In this document: positions 1 through 12,044 of the stretch, piece by piece
Layout of the letters: every line of letters starts with the position of its first letter
How positions within the stretch are numbered: the first letter of the stretch is position 1
Assembly (NCBI GenBank): GCA_037039685.1
Contig: JAWNGF010000006.1
Coordinates: 1,302,001 to 1,366,000, forward strand
DNA: 64,000 nucleotides
From: Ceratobasidium sp. AG-K
Taxonomy: Eukaryota; Basidiomycota; Agaricomycetes; Cantharellales; Ceratobasidiaceae
Direction of reading: 5' to 3'
Notes under the pieces: model-generated
The model's input: only the letters and a program-made list of their open reading frames with translations
Databases searched by the model: none
What the model was told of the DNA's origin: nothing
Program-made: the position numbers and the translations under genes

Positions 1-960
1 GGCGTTCGGGTTTGGAAGGAGGTAAGCGCAGTCGCGGTTTGTCGAAGCTGCTAGCTGGAACCACGAATCAAAGGATCTGTCCTGGGATCCACATCGCGCA
101 GCAGTCTCTGTGGTTAACAATCAGGTAAGCTGCAATCACCGCAGTGGACTTCAAGGACTCACAAGCGCGATCGCCACATCCAGCAACATCCTCGCAAACT
201 TTACGATCGCCAAGGCGCGCAGGGGAGATGGTTCGGAGATTACCCCCAAGGCAGAGTATACTCCAGATATCCTGAGGTGCGCAACTGTAGCTGTCCTTCT
301 CCCATGCCCTCATAGTATTCCAGCCACCCGGCGCCCTTCGAATGCTCGATCAAAGTCCGGTCGCCCGAATCCCAATCCCTCATCGACGAGGTCGAGCATT
401 AGAACTGAGTATAGATGGATATGTACATGGTAGTGTAGATGGATTTATTCGTTTGAGTGTGCTAGAGCGTTTGTTCGGTTTCGCTTGGGTTGTTCGAGAT
501 TGCGATGTCATAGAGGCTTGGATTAGAAAAATACCAAGGTCTAGGGAGCATCAGCCACCATGTGGAAATCATCCTTCGTACAAAGATCTCTACCATGGGC
601 GAGTAATAGACTGAAATATAAAATAGATGTCGGTGGCCGCGGGGAGTCGCTGGTTACCACGTGACCGTGGTGAGTTTCGCTGCCCAGATGAGTCAAATGA
701 GAGCCCGATCGCCGCCATTAATATTGGGTTTCACTCTTTCGAGTGCCGAATGAATCAACGAAACAAAGAAAATTAGGGGAGTGATAAACCAACTACTTTC
801 CGCCAATGCCCAGATTTTTGAATCATTCAGAGTCCACTTGAAGGTATCCTGCTATCTTCTCTGTGTATGTGAGATGCAGATTATACGATAATGATTTTGG
901 ATGTGACTGCATGAGTGGTACAAAATGGACGCACATTGTGTTAACAAAATTATTTAGCAG

Positions 961-1060
961 TCCGAACCTAGGGCGAGTAGTGAACCCGTCACTAAAGTTG
1001 GTTGCTTTACGCATTTTATGCGATATCATTTGGACGTTCGAAGCGTCCCTCGTCCACTCC
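961..1060 (+). repeat. Diverged direct repeat, copy 1
   Basis: This copy shares two conserved blocks with 1625-1718: a GGCGAGT..TGAACC.GTCAC block at the left and TGGACGTTCGAAGCGTCC followed by CGTCCACTC at the right. The segment between the blocks has diverged. The right block is nearly self-complementary (GGACG/CGTCC arms around TTCGAAG). This looks like an old dispersed element or a duplicated regulatory segment; I cannot assign a family. Confidence 0.5.
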
Positions 1061-1624
1061 CCTCAACTTTTTATTTCCTCTCATTTCAATTTGGGGGAGA
1101 TGAATTTAACTTGCCAGTCACACTGGCCAGATGGTGCGCCGGAGGGGTATGTTACAGGTATTCTTTCAAGTTGGCGTGAGAGGTTAGGTTGAGCGCTCTC
1201 TTCCTGGGTCCTTCGTTCCTGAGTCCCCATCCCATGTCCTGTCCATTGAACTATTCTTTATTATGGACTATTCACGGGGCTTGACAGCATATGAGGAAAA
1301 TAGGGCTGTATGCATTCGTTTCATTGAACGTTGACAATGGACTTGGCACGCAGACATCCCCAGATCGGAAAAAAAAATGAATAGAATTCGCTCCCAGATC
1401 AGCCGTACTATTGGCCCAGATTCAGAGCATAACGCATGAATATGGAACCTTTCTTTTTACATTCCTTCCGTTTTAGGCCGTTATTTCCCCAGGTTCGGTC
1501 GACTCACCCACTAAACAATTAATCGGAAAGCACTAGGCATCAAGACTGAAATCAGTCGAATTCGAACCAAGTATTTGGATAGAATACAAAGCGTCAGTAA
1601 TAAGGATAGCTTTTTCGCTACATG

Positions 1625-1718
1625 AATCCAAGGCGAGTGGCGAACCTGTCACATAATGTTAGAGAACAAATGTATCTCAAATAAGCACATGGACGTTCGA
1701 AGCGTCCCACGTCCACTC
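1625..1718 (+). repeat. Diverged direct repeat, copy 2
   Basis: This is the partner of 961-1060 in the same orientation, about 665 bp downstream. It keeps the GGCGAGT and GGACGTTCGAAGCGTCC blocks at about the same spacing. The sequence 3' of both copies also shows loose similarity (T-rich stretch, then a GTG-containing run), so the true repeat may be somewhat longer. Confidence 0.5.
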
Positions 1719-2520
1719 GGATTGACTTTTGATCATTTCCATTCCCTGTTCATGAGGTGGAACTGATTTTCATGTGCCCACAAGCCCCACAGGCTGACTG
1801 GTGGGTCGGGAGAGTGCTAATGCAGTGAAGGAACCCTTGTCTCTCGGGGTTTCGCTTGAACTTGAAGGGGATTCTAGCGGGCTAACTCGCGACTCACTGG
1901 CCGCTTTATATTACTGCTCTCAGGCTTCTTCGGTCAAATTGTCATGCTCACTTGGTTGTCACGAGAACAGCCTGGAAATCGATGTGCTCCAGATGAATTT
2001 CTCAACGCTTCCCTGATTCCTCGTCTTATCTTTTAAATTCACTGGACCAGGTTTGAGATATATAGATGATGAGTTCATGCAGGCACAAGATAATGCTAAA
2101 AACTTGGGGTTTAAGAATGCGGCCCGGGGCGAGAGACAGACAGGCAACATAGTCATTCAATGATTTCGGAATCTCAATGACTTGAAGTTCGGAATGTTTA
2201 CAAAGTCACGATTGGCTCCCAACGCCGGGGTGGGCTCTGGGGGTTTCTAGAGATGCCAGCAACACAGAGAGTTAATCTGATCCTCCTGATAAGAGCAGAA
2301 ATTCGCGTAAGAGTATTTGGGCTCCTTGAGATAAACAAATCATCAGGAGTCAGGAGCCCAGTCGCCACTCTCGAGCCGCGGTGCGTGTGGCGGAAATGCA
2401 CAGCCACGGTTCTATAGTGGTACACTGATTACGATTTGCAAATGGACACTCGCCCACCGCCACCCGATACACATAACCCAATCCCCAACTCTGTCGTTTG
2501 GCGATAGACCCAATTCCGGA

Positions 2521-4938
2521 ATGCAGGGTTTTGCAGAAGGCCCGTGGAGTCGTCCGGCCAAGATTGTCCTCGGGGTTGACATCGGAGCAACACAAACTGC
2601 TGTCTCGTTCGCCTATCTCTATCCAGGCTCGTATAATTATCATGCATGCGAGACTCTGGACTTGCAATCTTACAAATTTTTTCCAGGGGGTCCACAATCC
2701 CTTCACCGAGTAACTGCGTGGCCGGGTCAAAAATCCCAGAAGGAAGAGAGCAAAATTCCAACCCTTGTTTACTATGACACCCACAACAACGTCAGCGTAT
2801 TTTCCCTGTTCTCTACTCAAATGTCTAATGCGAGGGTCCTGGAATAGCCCGTGTCATTCGGCGCAGAGGCTCTCAAGCCAGCGACCTTGGAAATGGCGGA
2901 AGATGAAAAGTGGCAACTCGCCCGACACTTCAAAATTCACCTCCATCCTGACTCGATGAGGCAAGAACATAACTTGAGAGCACAACGTAGGTGAACCTTG
3001 AAGTCTCCTATAGCTTACACAACTAAATATAATCTGACATAGCCCTACCCGCTGGTGTCTCTCTATTCAAAATATATACAGACTTCATGGTTTACCTCCT
3101 TCAGCACACCAAGCGATTCTTTGAGTCTCGAGTCATCGAGGGTCAGCGAGTCTGGAATGAACTTCACAAGGATATGACGGTTGTGCTGACACATCCAAAC
3201 GGTTGGGGGGTAAAGGAACAACATTTCCTCCGCCAGGTCACCGTTGCCGCTAGATTCGTGCCGTCGGAAAAGGCCATTTCCCAGGTTCAATTTGTAAGTG
3301 AGGCCGAAGCCTCCGCCCATTTCTGTATGTTTCACGGAGACCTTTATAACCGCTTCAGTGTGAGCCTTTATTAGCGCCCATCTTGGCGGCTGTTACTAAC
3401 AGGGTGCTACCCGCAGCCCGCTACTACCTTTATTGTTTGTGATGCTGGAGGTTCTACCATTAACACTACAGCATACTCGGTCAAGTCCACGCGCCCCACG
3501 CTTGAACTTGAAGAGAAAAAGGCACCGGCGTGTGAGTTCCTATTACACGGCAATACTTTCTCGCTTTTGAACTGAAATTGTCTAGGCATACAGGCAGGAG
3601 GTGTCTTTGTCGATTTAGAATTTGAGGCATACCTAACTCACATTCTGAATGGTCTTGACCAACTTCACTCCGATGAACGTATTGATTACATCAGGAGAGG
3701 TGTTAAAGACTTTGAAGAAATGGCAAAAAGAGAATTCGAGGACGTCAACTCGGAGCATCGAATTGACTTGGGTGCTGGGCGTTTGTCCAAACCTGAGTTT
3801 AGGATCCGACGAGGAACCATCACTTTACAAGAGTATGCCCTGGATGCCTTGCTCGATTTGCTGAAGTTAACTATCTCTCACCCCTCAGTGCTACTATTAA
3901 ATCCTTCTTTGACAACTGTGTCACCCAGATTATAGCCAGTGTCCGCCAACAAATTTCAGGACTCTCTTGCAAGGTGAAGCAGTTAGCCATGTACTAGACG
4001 CGTGCGCTGACCTTAAATGCCAGCATATTCTTCTCGTGGGCGGATTCGGCGACAGTCCCTATCTTCGCAAAGCTCTCGTTTCAGAGTTCAGCAATGACGA
4101 GTGTGCGGTTAACATTGCCAATGACTCAACGTACGAATGTTCTCCTACCTTTAGATGTGATCAGTTAATAACCCCCTTGCGACAGAGCCAAGGCAGTTGC
4201 TGAAGGGGCAGTAATCTGGTATGCCAAACTGAGTATCACCAGTCGTGCTACCCGAGCGCCGTACGGAGTTGGAGTAAAGGAGATTTACGACGCAAAGAAT
4301 GGGGACCACATTGGACGCTATATGCTGATGCACGACGCCGGATACAACTGCGTAGATGGCAGATGGTTTCAACTGGTTGATAGGGTGCGTGCCTCTTTAA
4401 GACTCCTTAAACATTATCATTTAGTATGGTGTATTCAGGGAGTCGTCATGAATGCTGAAGAGGCCGTACGCGAGCGATGTTGGCGTTCATACACGACCTC
4501 AGCTCCCAGTCTGGACACCTTCACGGTCACCATCTTTACATTTACCAAAGATGAGAACCCGGGAGACTGGTTGCGTGATAAAAATGGTGTGTGGCCACTT
4601 CCGTAGCTAGCCGAGCTTAGTTGTGACCCATACCTCAATAGGTTGTTTCAACAGTGGCTTCGAAGAGGTTTGTGTGATTGAGGCCGACATGAAATGCATG
4701 CGCCGGGCACTCACCAGGAGAACTAAGCAAGATGGTAGCTTCTACTGGCATCTAAGATTCAATATTGCACTACAGCTTTGTGGAACAGAACTCCAGGCGT
4801 TCATAGAATGGAAGCAAGGCGTGAGTAGCTCCTTGGATTGTTCCTACGTGTAATGCTCAGCGACCGTTTATCTAGGGAGAAATTCACACTGGAACCGCTT
4901 CAATCCTGCCTGGCGCACTGACCAACGCATATATTTGA
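2521..4938 (+). CDS. Hsp70-like ATPase (actin/Hsp70 fold, divergent fungal family)
   Basis: This is a divergent Hsp70-family protein without the usual C-terminal substrate-binding part. The N-terminal phosphate-1 motif reads VLGVDIGATQTAVSF, the phosphate-2 region reads TFIVCDAGGSTINTTAYSV and the adenosine motif reads HILLVGGFGDSPYLRKAL. This order is typical of Hsp70-like ATPases that are strongly expanded in agaricomycetes; their client or role is unknown. The frame is rebuilt over about nine short introns, with the last exon ending ...GALTNAYI and TGA at 4936-4938. The first intron appears to use a GC donor (CAG|GCTCGT at about 2628). The start is the first ATG in frame before the phosphate-1 motif. 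No frameshift is needed, so the gene looks functional. Confidence 0.8.
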
Positions 4939-5823
4939 ACTTGTACATCTGATTGTTTGTGCATTTTGCTCGTCAGTGTGTTATGGAGAATGAACTGGAG
5001 GTTGTGTAAATTGTGAATGCATGTGACTTTCCCCAAGCCCGTTGTTTAGCTTTGGTGCTCCATGCTGCACTCCTATGGGTCTCGCGTGTTGAAGAACAAG
5101 AGTGAATATATGCACGCTAAATAAACAGTGTGCACATGAAAAGAGGAATACATTGAGGCAAGGACAGAAGGGGCGTTGCGAGTGAATCATATCCGAGACT
5201 TCAAGTTCTGCTCCAACCTATGCATAGTGGATCAATGGATACGCACTTCAGAACGCCGCTCTGGGGTGCCATGACATAGAATTTGTCGACACCGTACAGG
5301 GCTCCGGATGGGGTTTTGCGTTCCCCCGCCATAGGAAGCTGCTAGTTTCCGCATTTGTGGGCTTGGTGAGTATAACAATGGGGCTGAGATGCTGGGTGGA
5401 AATGTTTTGCACTACCCGCCGGGTTCTCTTTGGTTCAAACTGGATTGTCGGTATGGCACAAATAAGGGATCTATGTTATCCTAGACGAATCTAGCGTCGA
5501 GGCGGTCAGTCTGATACTTTGGTCTGCAGGAGGGGAGCGAAAGGTATTGCATTGGACCAGTTTCACCACTACTTGGACATAGGGCCGGAAGCGCACATGT
5601 CAAGCGCAAGGTTTGACACAGTGAGCAGAGCCTCGTACATCTATTTATGTCTATCAAGATCCGACCGTTCATCCGGTATGCTTGTCGTAGGGTCAGCCTA
5701 AGCGCCACGCTTGCTTATCTAGACTCTACTCGAAACACGAGCCCAGCCTCATTTCAAGTCAATCACAACGAGTCCAAAACCAAAATTAAAAATTTGGAAT
5801 TAAAGCATTTGAACCTCTATTCG
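4939..5823. other. Intergenic region between convergent genes
   Basis: This is the space between the 3' ends of the Hsp70-like gene and SEC13, which face each other. I see no gene, RNA or repeat in it. The small open frames at 5481-5708 on both strands have no motif. Confidence 0.5.
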
Positions 5824-7105
5824 CTAATTCGCCATCTCACTAATACACTCCCAAGCACCCTTCAAACTCTCCTTCCAAAGCGTGACCTTGCCGTCCCCAC
5901 AGCTGACCGCCAATATATTCCCAGCCAAACTCCACGACACTCGCCAAACCACATCGGGGAACTTGTTATCCGCCCCAGTCCCGGGGTTGAGCAACGTCTG
6001 GGTCCAACTCGCCGTCGGAGTTGCCTTGGACCAAATGATGACCGTGCGGTCTTGCGAGGCGGTGGCAATGTAGGATCGGGGGAGGCCAATGTTGGGTGCC
6101 CAGGCGACGTCGCGGACCCAGTCGGTGTGCCCCTTGAGGACTTCTTCTTCTACCCAGGTTTGGTTGTCTTCCCTGCGAGGAGGTTAGTTGGGTTGGGTTG
6201 GGGGAGAGCGGGAAGAGACGGACCTGAATCCCCATATTTTGACGAGGTTGTCGCATCCGGCGCTGGCGAATCGTTTGACGGTGGCTGGTGCGCCGGGGGT
6301 TTGGGTGGGGGTGATGAGTGAGCCGGGGAGGGTTGCTGGGGCCCAGGAGACGGCGTTGCAGCCGACGTTGTGGGCGTTGAAGATGTCGGCGCCCCAAGTT
6401 CCATCATCTACAATTGCAGTATTAGCTTACGAAGTTCTCGGCTTAATTTCGAATGCGTACTTTTGAATGTCAAGACGGAGAGCTTTCCGTCCGAAGAGGC
6501 ACAGGCGACAATCGCGCCAAGTTCATGTGGGGCCCACGATATCGAATTAACTGCGCAAAATGAGCACCTCTAGTAATAAACCAAAATATGGCTCACCCGA
6601 AGCAGTATGCAAACTATGCTCCTTGACCCTCGTCCAATTCCCAGCACCCCCAGCCGGAGCAGCCCCATACGGCACCTGCCCATACCCCGTATTCGTACTC
6701 GCCGGTGCTGCCCCGCCCTGCTGCTCCTTCCAAATCAAGACCTTGCCATCGTACGAACACGACGCGAGAATGTGTCCGTATTTAGGATGAGCCCATGCGA
6801 CTTGCCAGACGGGTCCAGTGTGGCCTTTGAGCGTGACACCACCGGATTGGCGTTGGGGTTCTCCGTTGACGACGTCGAATATTTTAATGGTGCGGTCGGA
6901 TGAGCAGGTGGCTAGGCGTTTTCCGTAAAAGTCTAGCTGGGCGTCGTGCTGTGAACGGTGAGCTGTGGCTAGGATCGCGGATGTGACTTCGGGCTTACGA
7001 TCATGTCATCGTGGTGCGTCTCGATGGGAACAGAGTCCTGCCCTGTCGTAGTCGCCTACAAATGCTCAGTACGCGCTTGAAGTGATGTTATGATGGAATT
7101 ACCAT
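5824..7105 (-). CDS. SEC13: COPII coat / nucleoporin WD40 protein Sec13
   Basis: Sec13 forms the outer COPII cage with Sec31 for ER-to-Golgi vesicles and is also part of the Nup84/Nup107 nuclear-pore subcomplex. The protein begins [20 protein letters not shown]. It then shows the hallmark first blade [18 protein letters not shown], followed by [53 protein letters not shown] and the last blade with [12 protein letters not shown] before the stop at 5824-5826. A Pro/Gly/Ala-rich loop sits inside blade 2 or 3, after the WKEQQ segment. Intron 1 (7056-7102) lies directly after the ATG codon. Length is about 320 residues, normal for the family. It is divergent from the FAD oxidoreductase gene, with a shared 666-bp upstream region. 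Confidence 0.9.
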
Positions 7106-7160
7106 GTCGGAAAATAAGAATAATACAAGAGCTCACGACGCTCGTTGTTTGGTGGTGGTG

Positions 7161-7205
7161 GTCAGCGACGTGTCAGGTTCGGCGCTTGAGGAGTCGCTGA
7201 CGTCA
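7161..7205. promoter_or_regulatory. Inverted repeat with CRE-like TGACGTCA upstream of SEC13
   Basis: GTCAGCGAC at 7161-7169 pairs perfectly with GTCGCTGAC at 7193-7201, with a 23-bp spacer. The palindrome TGACGTCA at 7198-7205 overlaps the right arm. It lies 56-100 bp upstream of the SEC13 ATG and about 570 bp upstream of the divergent FAD oxidoreductase. bZIP factors of the ATF/CREB and Hac1/XBP1 type bind ACGT cores. A link to ER-stress control of SEC13 is inference. Confidence 0.4.
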
Positions 7206-7771
7206 TCAATCCAGGTCCTCCCAGGGACAGCTCGACCTGACAACCATGTCAACATGGCTGACAATCTTTCAGTGCCGATCCTTTCACGAACGTGCGGATG
7301 AACACACTTGGATCGTCTGGTGACTTTTTCTGTCCGCCGATGCCGTCAACTTTCTCGGGGCTATGCGTCTGGACTGGCTTGTTCTCTTCGGGGCTAGGAA
7401 TCTGCGGCTGAAAACTCTCACCATGGTCCATGCACTGAGACTTCTGCAGACTTGGGGTACTCGGAATATTATCTACACGTCAGCTGGTAGTTACGCACAA
7501 TGGATGCTACGATTCCTTGTTCGGCTGCGCTCTATCTTGGGGTCGTTTTGCTCCGTGTGGCTGTCGGACTAGGTTGCTCGAGCAGTAAATGGACACACAA
7601 ACTGCGCCGTGATTATGGGCGCCTGATTATCTTGATGAATGCGCGTGAATCAATGCTGACCACGGCCTTATAAGCCAGTCTCATCTTGTCTCAGTCTATA
7701 GTGTCGGCTCCGAACTCCCCTCATATTTGACCCAGGCGCTGCTTTTTCATCCCGAATTCCCCAATCCCACC

Positions 7772-10318
7772 ATGAGTGAACCTATAACTGCCCTTCCGCC
7801 AACTAGGCACACCAACGCCAAACTCCACGTACGTCGCTCTCAATCCTCACTTACCCACAAGCTCACCCTCATCTAGCACGAAACCGCCTGCGACGACCTC
7901 TGCAAAGCCATCGAAGAATCCGAACTCAAACCTCTCCTCCCGCTCCTCAAAAACGAGATACCACCCGACGACTCGGCCGGCCACCTCGCATTCGCCAAAC
8001 TATTCGAAATCATCCGCCAACAACCCGATTTCGAGCAAAAGTACTACGACGACGTGCCAGACGTGATCAAGCCGTTTATCGAGCAGTACGCCTTTCCGAG
8101 CGAACAGACCGAGCGCAAGGCAGTGTTGCAGAATAATCTTCCTCATGCCCCACCCAAGGTGACGTCGTCCAACTCACTCTTGGGTGGACTCGAAAAGGTT
8201 GTTGGGTCGATTACGGGTCAAGGCTCGCTCCCCGAGGCTCCCCTCCCTGGTCAATCTGTCCCGCTTCCCCCGTCTCCCCACTTTAGGCGTTTCGCACTTC
8301 AGCTCGCCAAGAAACTCGCTCCGTTTCCGGATATCAAGGAAGGAGATGGGAAACCGATGGAGCGCGTCCCCTCGGGCACGGAATTTGAGAATTGGGGGCA
8401 GAATGTCAAGCATCTTCCGTCAGATACCTTTGTTGCCCGGACTGAAGTTGGGTTGTGTAATCTCGTCAAGTGGGCCAAGGCCAAGGGGAAGACGGTTAGG
8501 GTGGCTGGATACCGTCATACTGTAAGTCATCATAGTTTATGCTGGACCAGAGATTGACATAGTATTCCTAGTGGACGTGAGTATCAATCCCCAAACGCGA
8601 GTGTATTCTAACATCACGACTAGCGACTTTTTCGCTCAGGACGGCCAAGTCGTCGTCATGCTCCTCCCGCTCAAGACCCTTACCGAACTCCCAGCCTATA
8701 GCCCAACCCTCCAAGAAATCCAAAAAGACTCGGACCTAGTCGGGATCGAACTCGCTCCCCGGCCCTTTATCGACTCGGACACGACCCTGTGCACGATCAA
8801 GGCCGGCACGACCAACGACATGTTCCGCATCTGGGCGTTTGAGAATAAGCGGTGGTGCCTCCCTATCAATACGATCATGGTCGAAATGACTCTCGGCGGA
8901 TCCAATAGCCCGATTTGCCACGGGTCTGGGTTTAGTACGACTACCCTCTCCGACCTCGTCTCTGAATTCCACTATGTCGATCCCGACGGAAACCCCAAGA
9001 CCATCTCGGACCCGGACCAGCTCCGCGCTGCAGCGGGGTGCTTTGGCCTACTCGGAATCTGTACTGCGCTTACACTCAGGTTGGACAAGATGACCATGGC
9101 GGTGATGAACCCCGTCAAGCTCCCGCTCGCATTGGCCATTCCGCCTCCAGCAGGGTACAAAATCCCGTCGGCCGTCGATATGCGTGGGATCACGCCCGAG
9201 AAACTCGAGGAAGCGAGGTTGGCGTTTATCAAGCGATGCGAGGAGGACTTTTATCTCGAGTGGTTTTGGTTCCCGTTGACGAGCGAGGTGTGGGTGAATA
9301 CCTGGAACCGTACGTTGAAGCATTACGATCATCCGGGTTGTGTATTTATTGTATTAAAACTTTAGGGTACGATGCGGGTAGTTTCGATTCCCTTCATCCA
9401 TACCCAAGTGCTCTCGATTCTATAGTACAATGGGTACGTCTCTCACAACCGACTTTTCATGGACTAACCGTGCGCAATCAGGTCTCCGGTTGGGTCGCCG
9501 AGGAGCTTATCAATAGTTGGGCGTTCAAGCTCCTGTCCGGTCGCCTACAAGCTTTGGCCGTCGCGGTACCCGCTCTAGCGCAGATGCCAGATTTGCCGGA
9601 CTCTAAAGACGCGGTCAAGACTCTGTTTAGCGAGGCAATCCACTTCCGCCGGGGTATTCGTAAGTGCGATTTTTGGTAGCGTCACGAGGTCCAAATCAAT
9701 TTTTTTTTAGAGAATACACGTTGCCTCGATACAGAGTGGGAGATTCCAATTCCCGAAGATCCCAAGACTCCTAAGAAGCGAGACTACGGCTTGATACAAC
9801 GTGCATGGTATGTCCGCAACGTACACCATTGAGTATTGAGTTATTGACCACAATTAACGTCCCTAAGGTGGGATGCAATTAGCGCCTTTTACTCGCGCGA
9901 CGACACCCCAATGCGCCTAACCCTCGAAATGCGCCTCACTGGCGGTTCCAACATGATCCTCGCTCCCCAGCGTGGGAACGATTTCGGAACGATTTCCATC
10001 GAAGTCCTTACAATTCCTACGACACCCGAGAAAGAGTGGCAATCATTTATGCAGCAAGTTGCCGATGCCTGGACGAGCTATACTGACTCTAAAGGGAATT
10101 TACTGAACGCTCGACCGCATTGGGCCAAACAGTGGAAAGACCTTACTGTACATGGTCAACCCATCGAGAAGTACTTGAAGGAAACCGCATACAAGGACGC
10201 TATTCCAGAGTTCCGAGATACTCTCGAGAAGATAGCGGCAGCGCAGGGAACGACTGTGGGCGCGATGCGTGAGCGGTTTGGAAACCCTCTCTTGGAGAGA
10301 CTGTTTTTTGCGCCGTGA
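7772..10318 (+). CDS. FAD-binding PCMH-type oxidoreductase, sugar-lactone-oxidase-like
   Basis: This is a VAO/PCMH-family flavoprotein resembling D-arabinono-1,4-lactone and L-gulonolactone oxidases, which oxidise sugar lactones with O2. The N-terminal 150 residues are a fungal extension. The FAD domain starts at NLVKWAKAKGKTVRVAGYRHT and includes the flavin-binding motif GGSNSPICHGSG and AAAGCFGLLGICTALTLRL. The C-terminal part (LEWFWFPLTSEVWVNTWNR, then MRLTLEMRLTGGSN) fits the ALO-type C-terminal domain. It starts at ATG 7772 with MSEPITALPP and ends FFAP-TGA. About six short introns are needed and no break was found. The exact substrate cannot be told from sequence. Confidence 0.75.
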
Positions 10319-10437
10319 AGCTTGTAGTTAGGTGGCGAGCTGTACTCCCTTGAACTGAAAGTTGAAATGGCAATAATCAATCATTCAAAGTTTCATCTGA
10401 TTCTATTGTGAACTAGCGTAAATTTAAGAGTCTGAAT

Positions 10438-11649
10438 TTACGGAGCCTCTACTGGATTCCATGAGATTGCACCTCCGGCTCCTTCGTCGAGTGCATCCAG
10501 TGATGCCATATCTTCCGAGGAGAGCTCGAATTTAAAAACGTCGGCATTTTCTACAATGCGCTCCTCGTGCGTCGATTTGGGTAGAGGTACATATCTAGAT
10601 TCAATTAGTGACGGGAGGCCGGATTATGAACTAGGACACACCCTTTTTGCAGCGACCACCTGATGAGAACCTGAGCGGCTGTTACGCTATGCTGCATCAT
10701 GGAACGCCAGTGGCATCAGAATATCCATCATCTGAGTTCTTTGGGCTGTATGTACCTTTTTGGATAGGTTTTCAAGCACGGGATGACCCCACTTTTCGCC
10801 GCGAACAATTGGGCAGTAGGCCTGGACAACAATATCATGTTTGTTGCAGTATTCGGTGATAGGCTTTTGCTGACACCATGGATGAAGCTAAGTACAGTTT
10901 GTCAGTCCGAGGCTTAGTTTCACACTCTTGATAGAATACCTCGATTTGGTTCACCGTTGGGGCTTCCAGGCCCGCCTGTCGTATCTCCTCAAGGTGCTTA
11001 ACCCCACTTGGGTGCGCAATTTAACAATCGAAAATGGATCGAGGCCGTGGTACTTACTAGTTGCTCACGCCTACACTCTTAATCTTGCCTTTGTCCCGAC
11101 TCGCGAGTAGTGCCCTATAGGTCTCCATTCGCTTTACGGGTCCCGAGAGCGGATCATGAATAAGGAAGAGGTCAATGTAGTCTTTTATTCAATGTCAGGA
11201 TTCGTATCACCAATCAACGAGCTGAAACTTGCCAAATCCGAACTTGCTCAACGATTCATCCACACCGGCCAAGGTCTTGTCGTAACCGTGGGACCTTGAA
11301 GCGCATTTAGTAGCTGGTGGATAGTAACGAATAAAGATTAATTTCACGCCAATGAATACTACCAGGGATTTGACTTACTGATAAAGAGGTCTTCCCGCTT
11401 TATTTGACTTTCCTTCACTGCTTGTCCCACAGCAGACTCATTGCGGTACATCTGGGCCGAGTCGACGTGCCTGCCTCCAAATTAAAACGGCATTATCAAG
11501 CAGGCAATGAGTTTAACAGACCTGTATCCGTGCTTGAAAGCTAGAAGACAGGAAGATCTTGCGTCATAGTTCTGGTAGACACCGAGGCCAATTACAGGCA
11601 TCGAGGCACCCGAACGCAGTCGAACAGTCGAATTAAATGTTAGGCCCAT
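10438..11649 (-). CDS. Aldo-keto reductase
   Basis: This is an NADPH-dependent aldo-keto reductase with a TIM-barrel fold. The N-terminus MGLTFNSTVRLRSGASMPVI followed by GLGVYQNYDA is the standard beta1 strand of the family. The C-terminal end has PLPKSTHEERIVENADVFKF and ends SLDALDEGAGGAISWNPVE, typical of fungal 2,5-diketo-gluconate-reductase-like enzymes. At least five short introns interrupt the gene. The start is at 11647-11649; a longer open frame reaches 11739, but the family alignment begins at MGLTF. It is convergent with the FAD oxidoreductase, with 119 bp between the stops. The substrate is not predictable. Confidence 0.75.
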
Positions 11650-12044
11650 CGTTGTGGGGTTGTGATTGCACTCGCTAAAATTACGCGGATAAAGATCAGA
11701 CAGGGAAGTATGCAAGCTGTGTACCCTAAGATGTTGCAACTGAGCGAACCGGTGATGGTCATTCTCGGCCTCTCGGTTGCGTGTGACGACATTGATAACA
11801 ATCCTGGCACGTGATTGTCGTAATGGTGCTTTACAGCATCACTCTGCAGTTCCCCCGAATCTCAGAATCACACGCTGGATACCAAATGAATGATTGGTAG
11901 ATATACAGATACATCTATGAACCAGCAAAGCAACAACCTGCCGAATATTCAAACCGAAGAAGCCCGAGGCTTAAAACGGCGGGTTGGCCTGTTCAATCAA
12001 GAGGCCGAAGATATCCTACACACCCAGTTAGTTTCAGGAGGGAG

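Larger units (their letters stand above)
1..2520. other. Gene-poor region without a convincing coding gene
   Basis: I find no recognisable protein in this stretch. Short open frames around 68-433 and 863-1192 have no domain-like composition, no consistent exon chain and no recognisable motifs. The only structure I can support is a pair of diverged direct repeats near 961-1060 and 1625-1718. The 3' end presumably holds the promoter of the Hsp70-like gene that starts at 2521. Confidence 0.5.

Noticed and set aside
110..433. 107-codon plus-strand frame near the window start
   Set aside because: No motif, no supporting exon and equally long frames on the other strand; treated as chance.
2350..2820. 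156-codon open frame on the minus strand over the Hsp70-like 5' end
   Set aside because: It overlaps clearly conserved Hsp70 coding sequence and has no family motif.
5966..6407. Long Arg/Pro/His-rich frames on the minus strand within SEC13
   Set aside because: They lie in other frames of WD40 exons and introns; composition is that of a shadow of GC-rich coding DNA.
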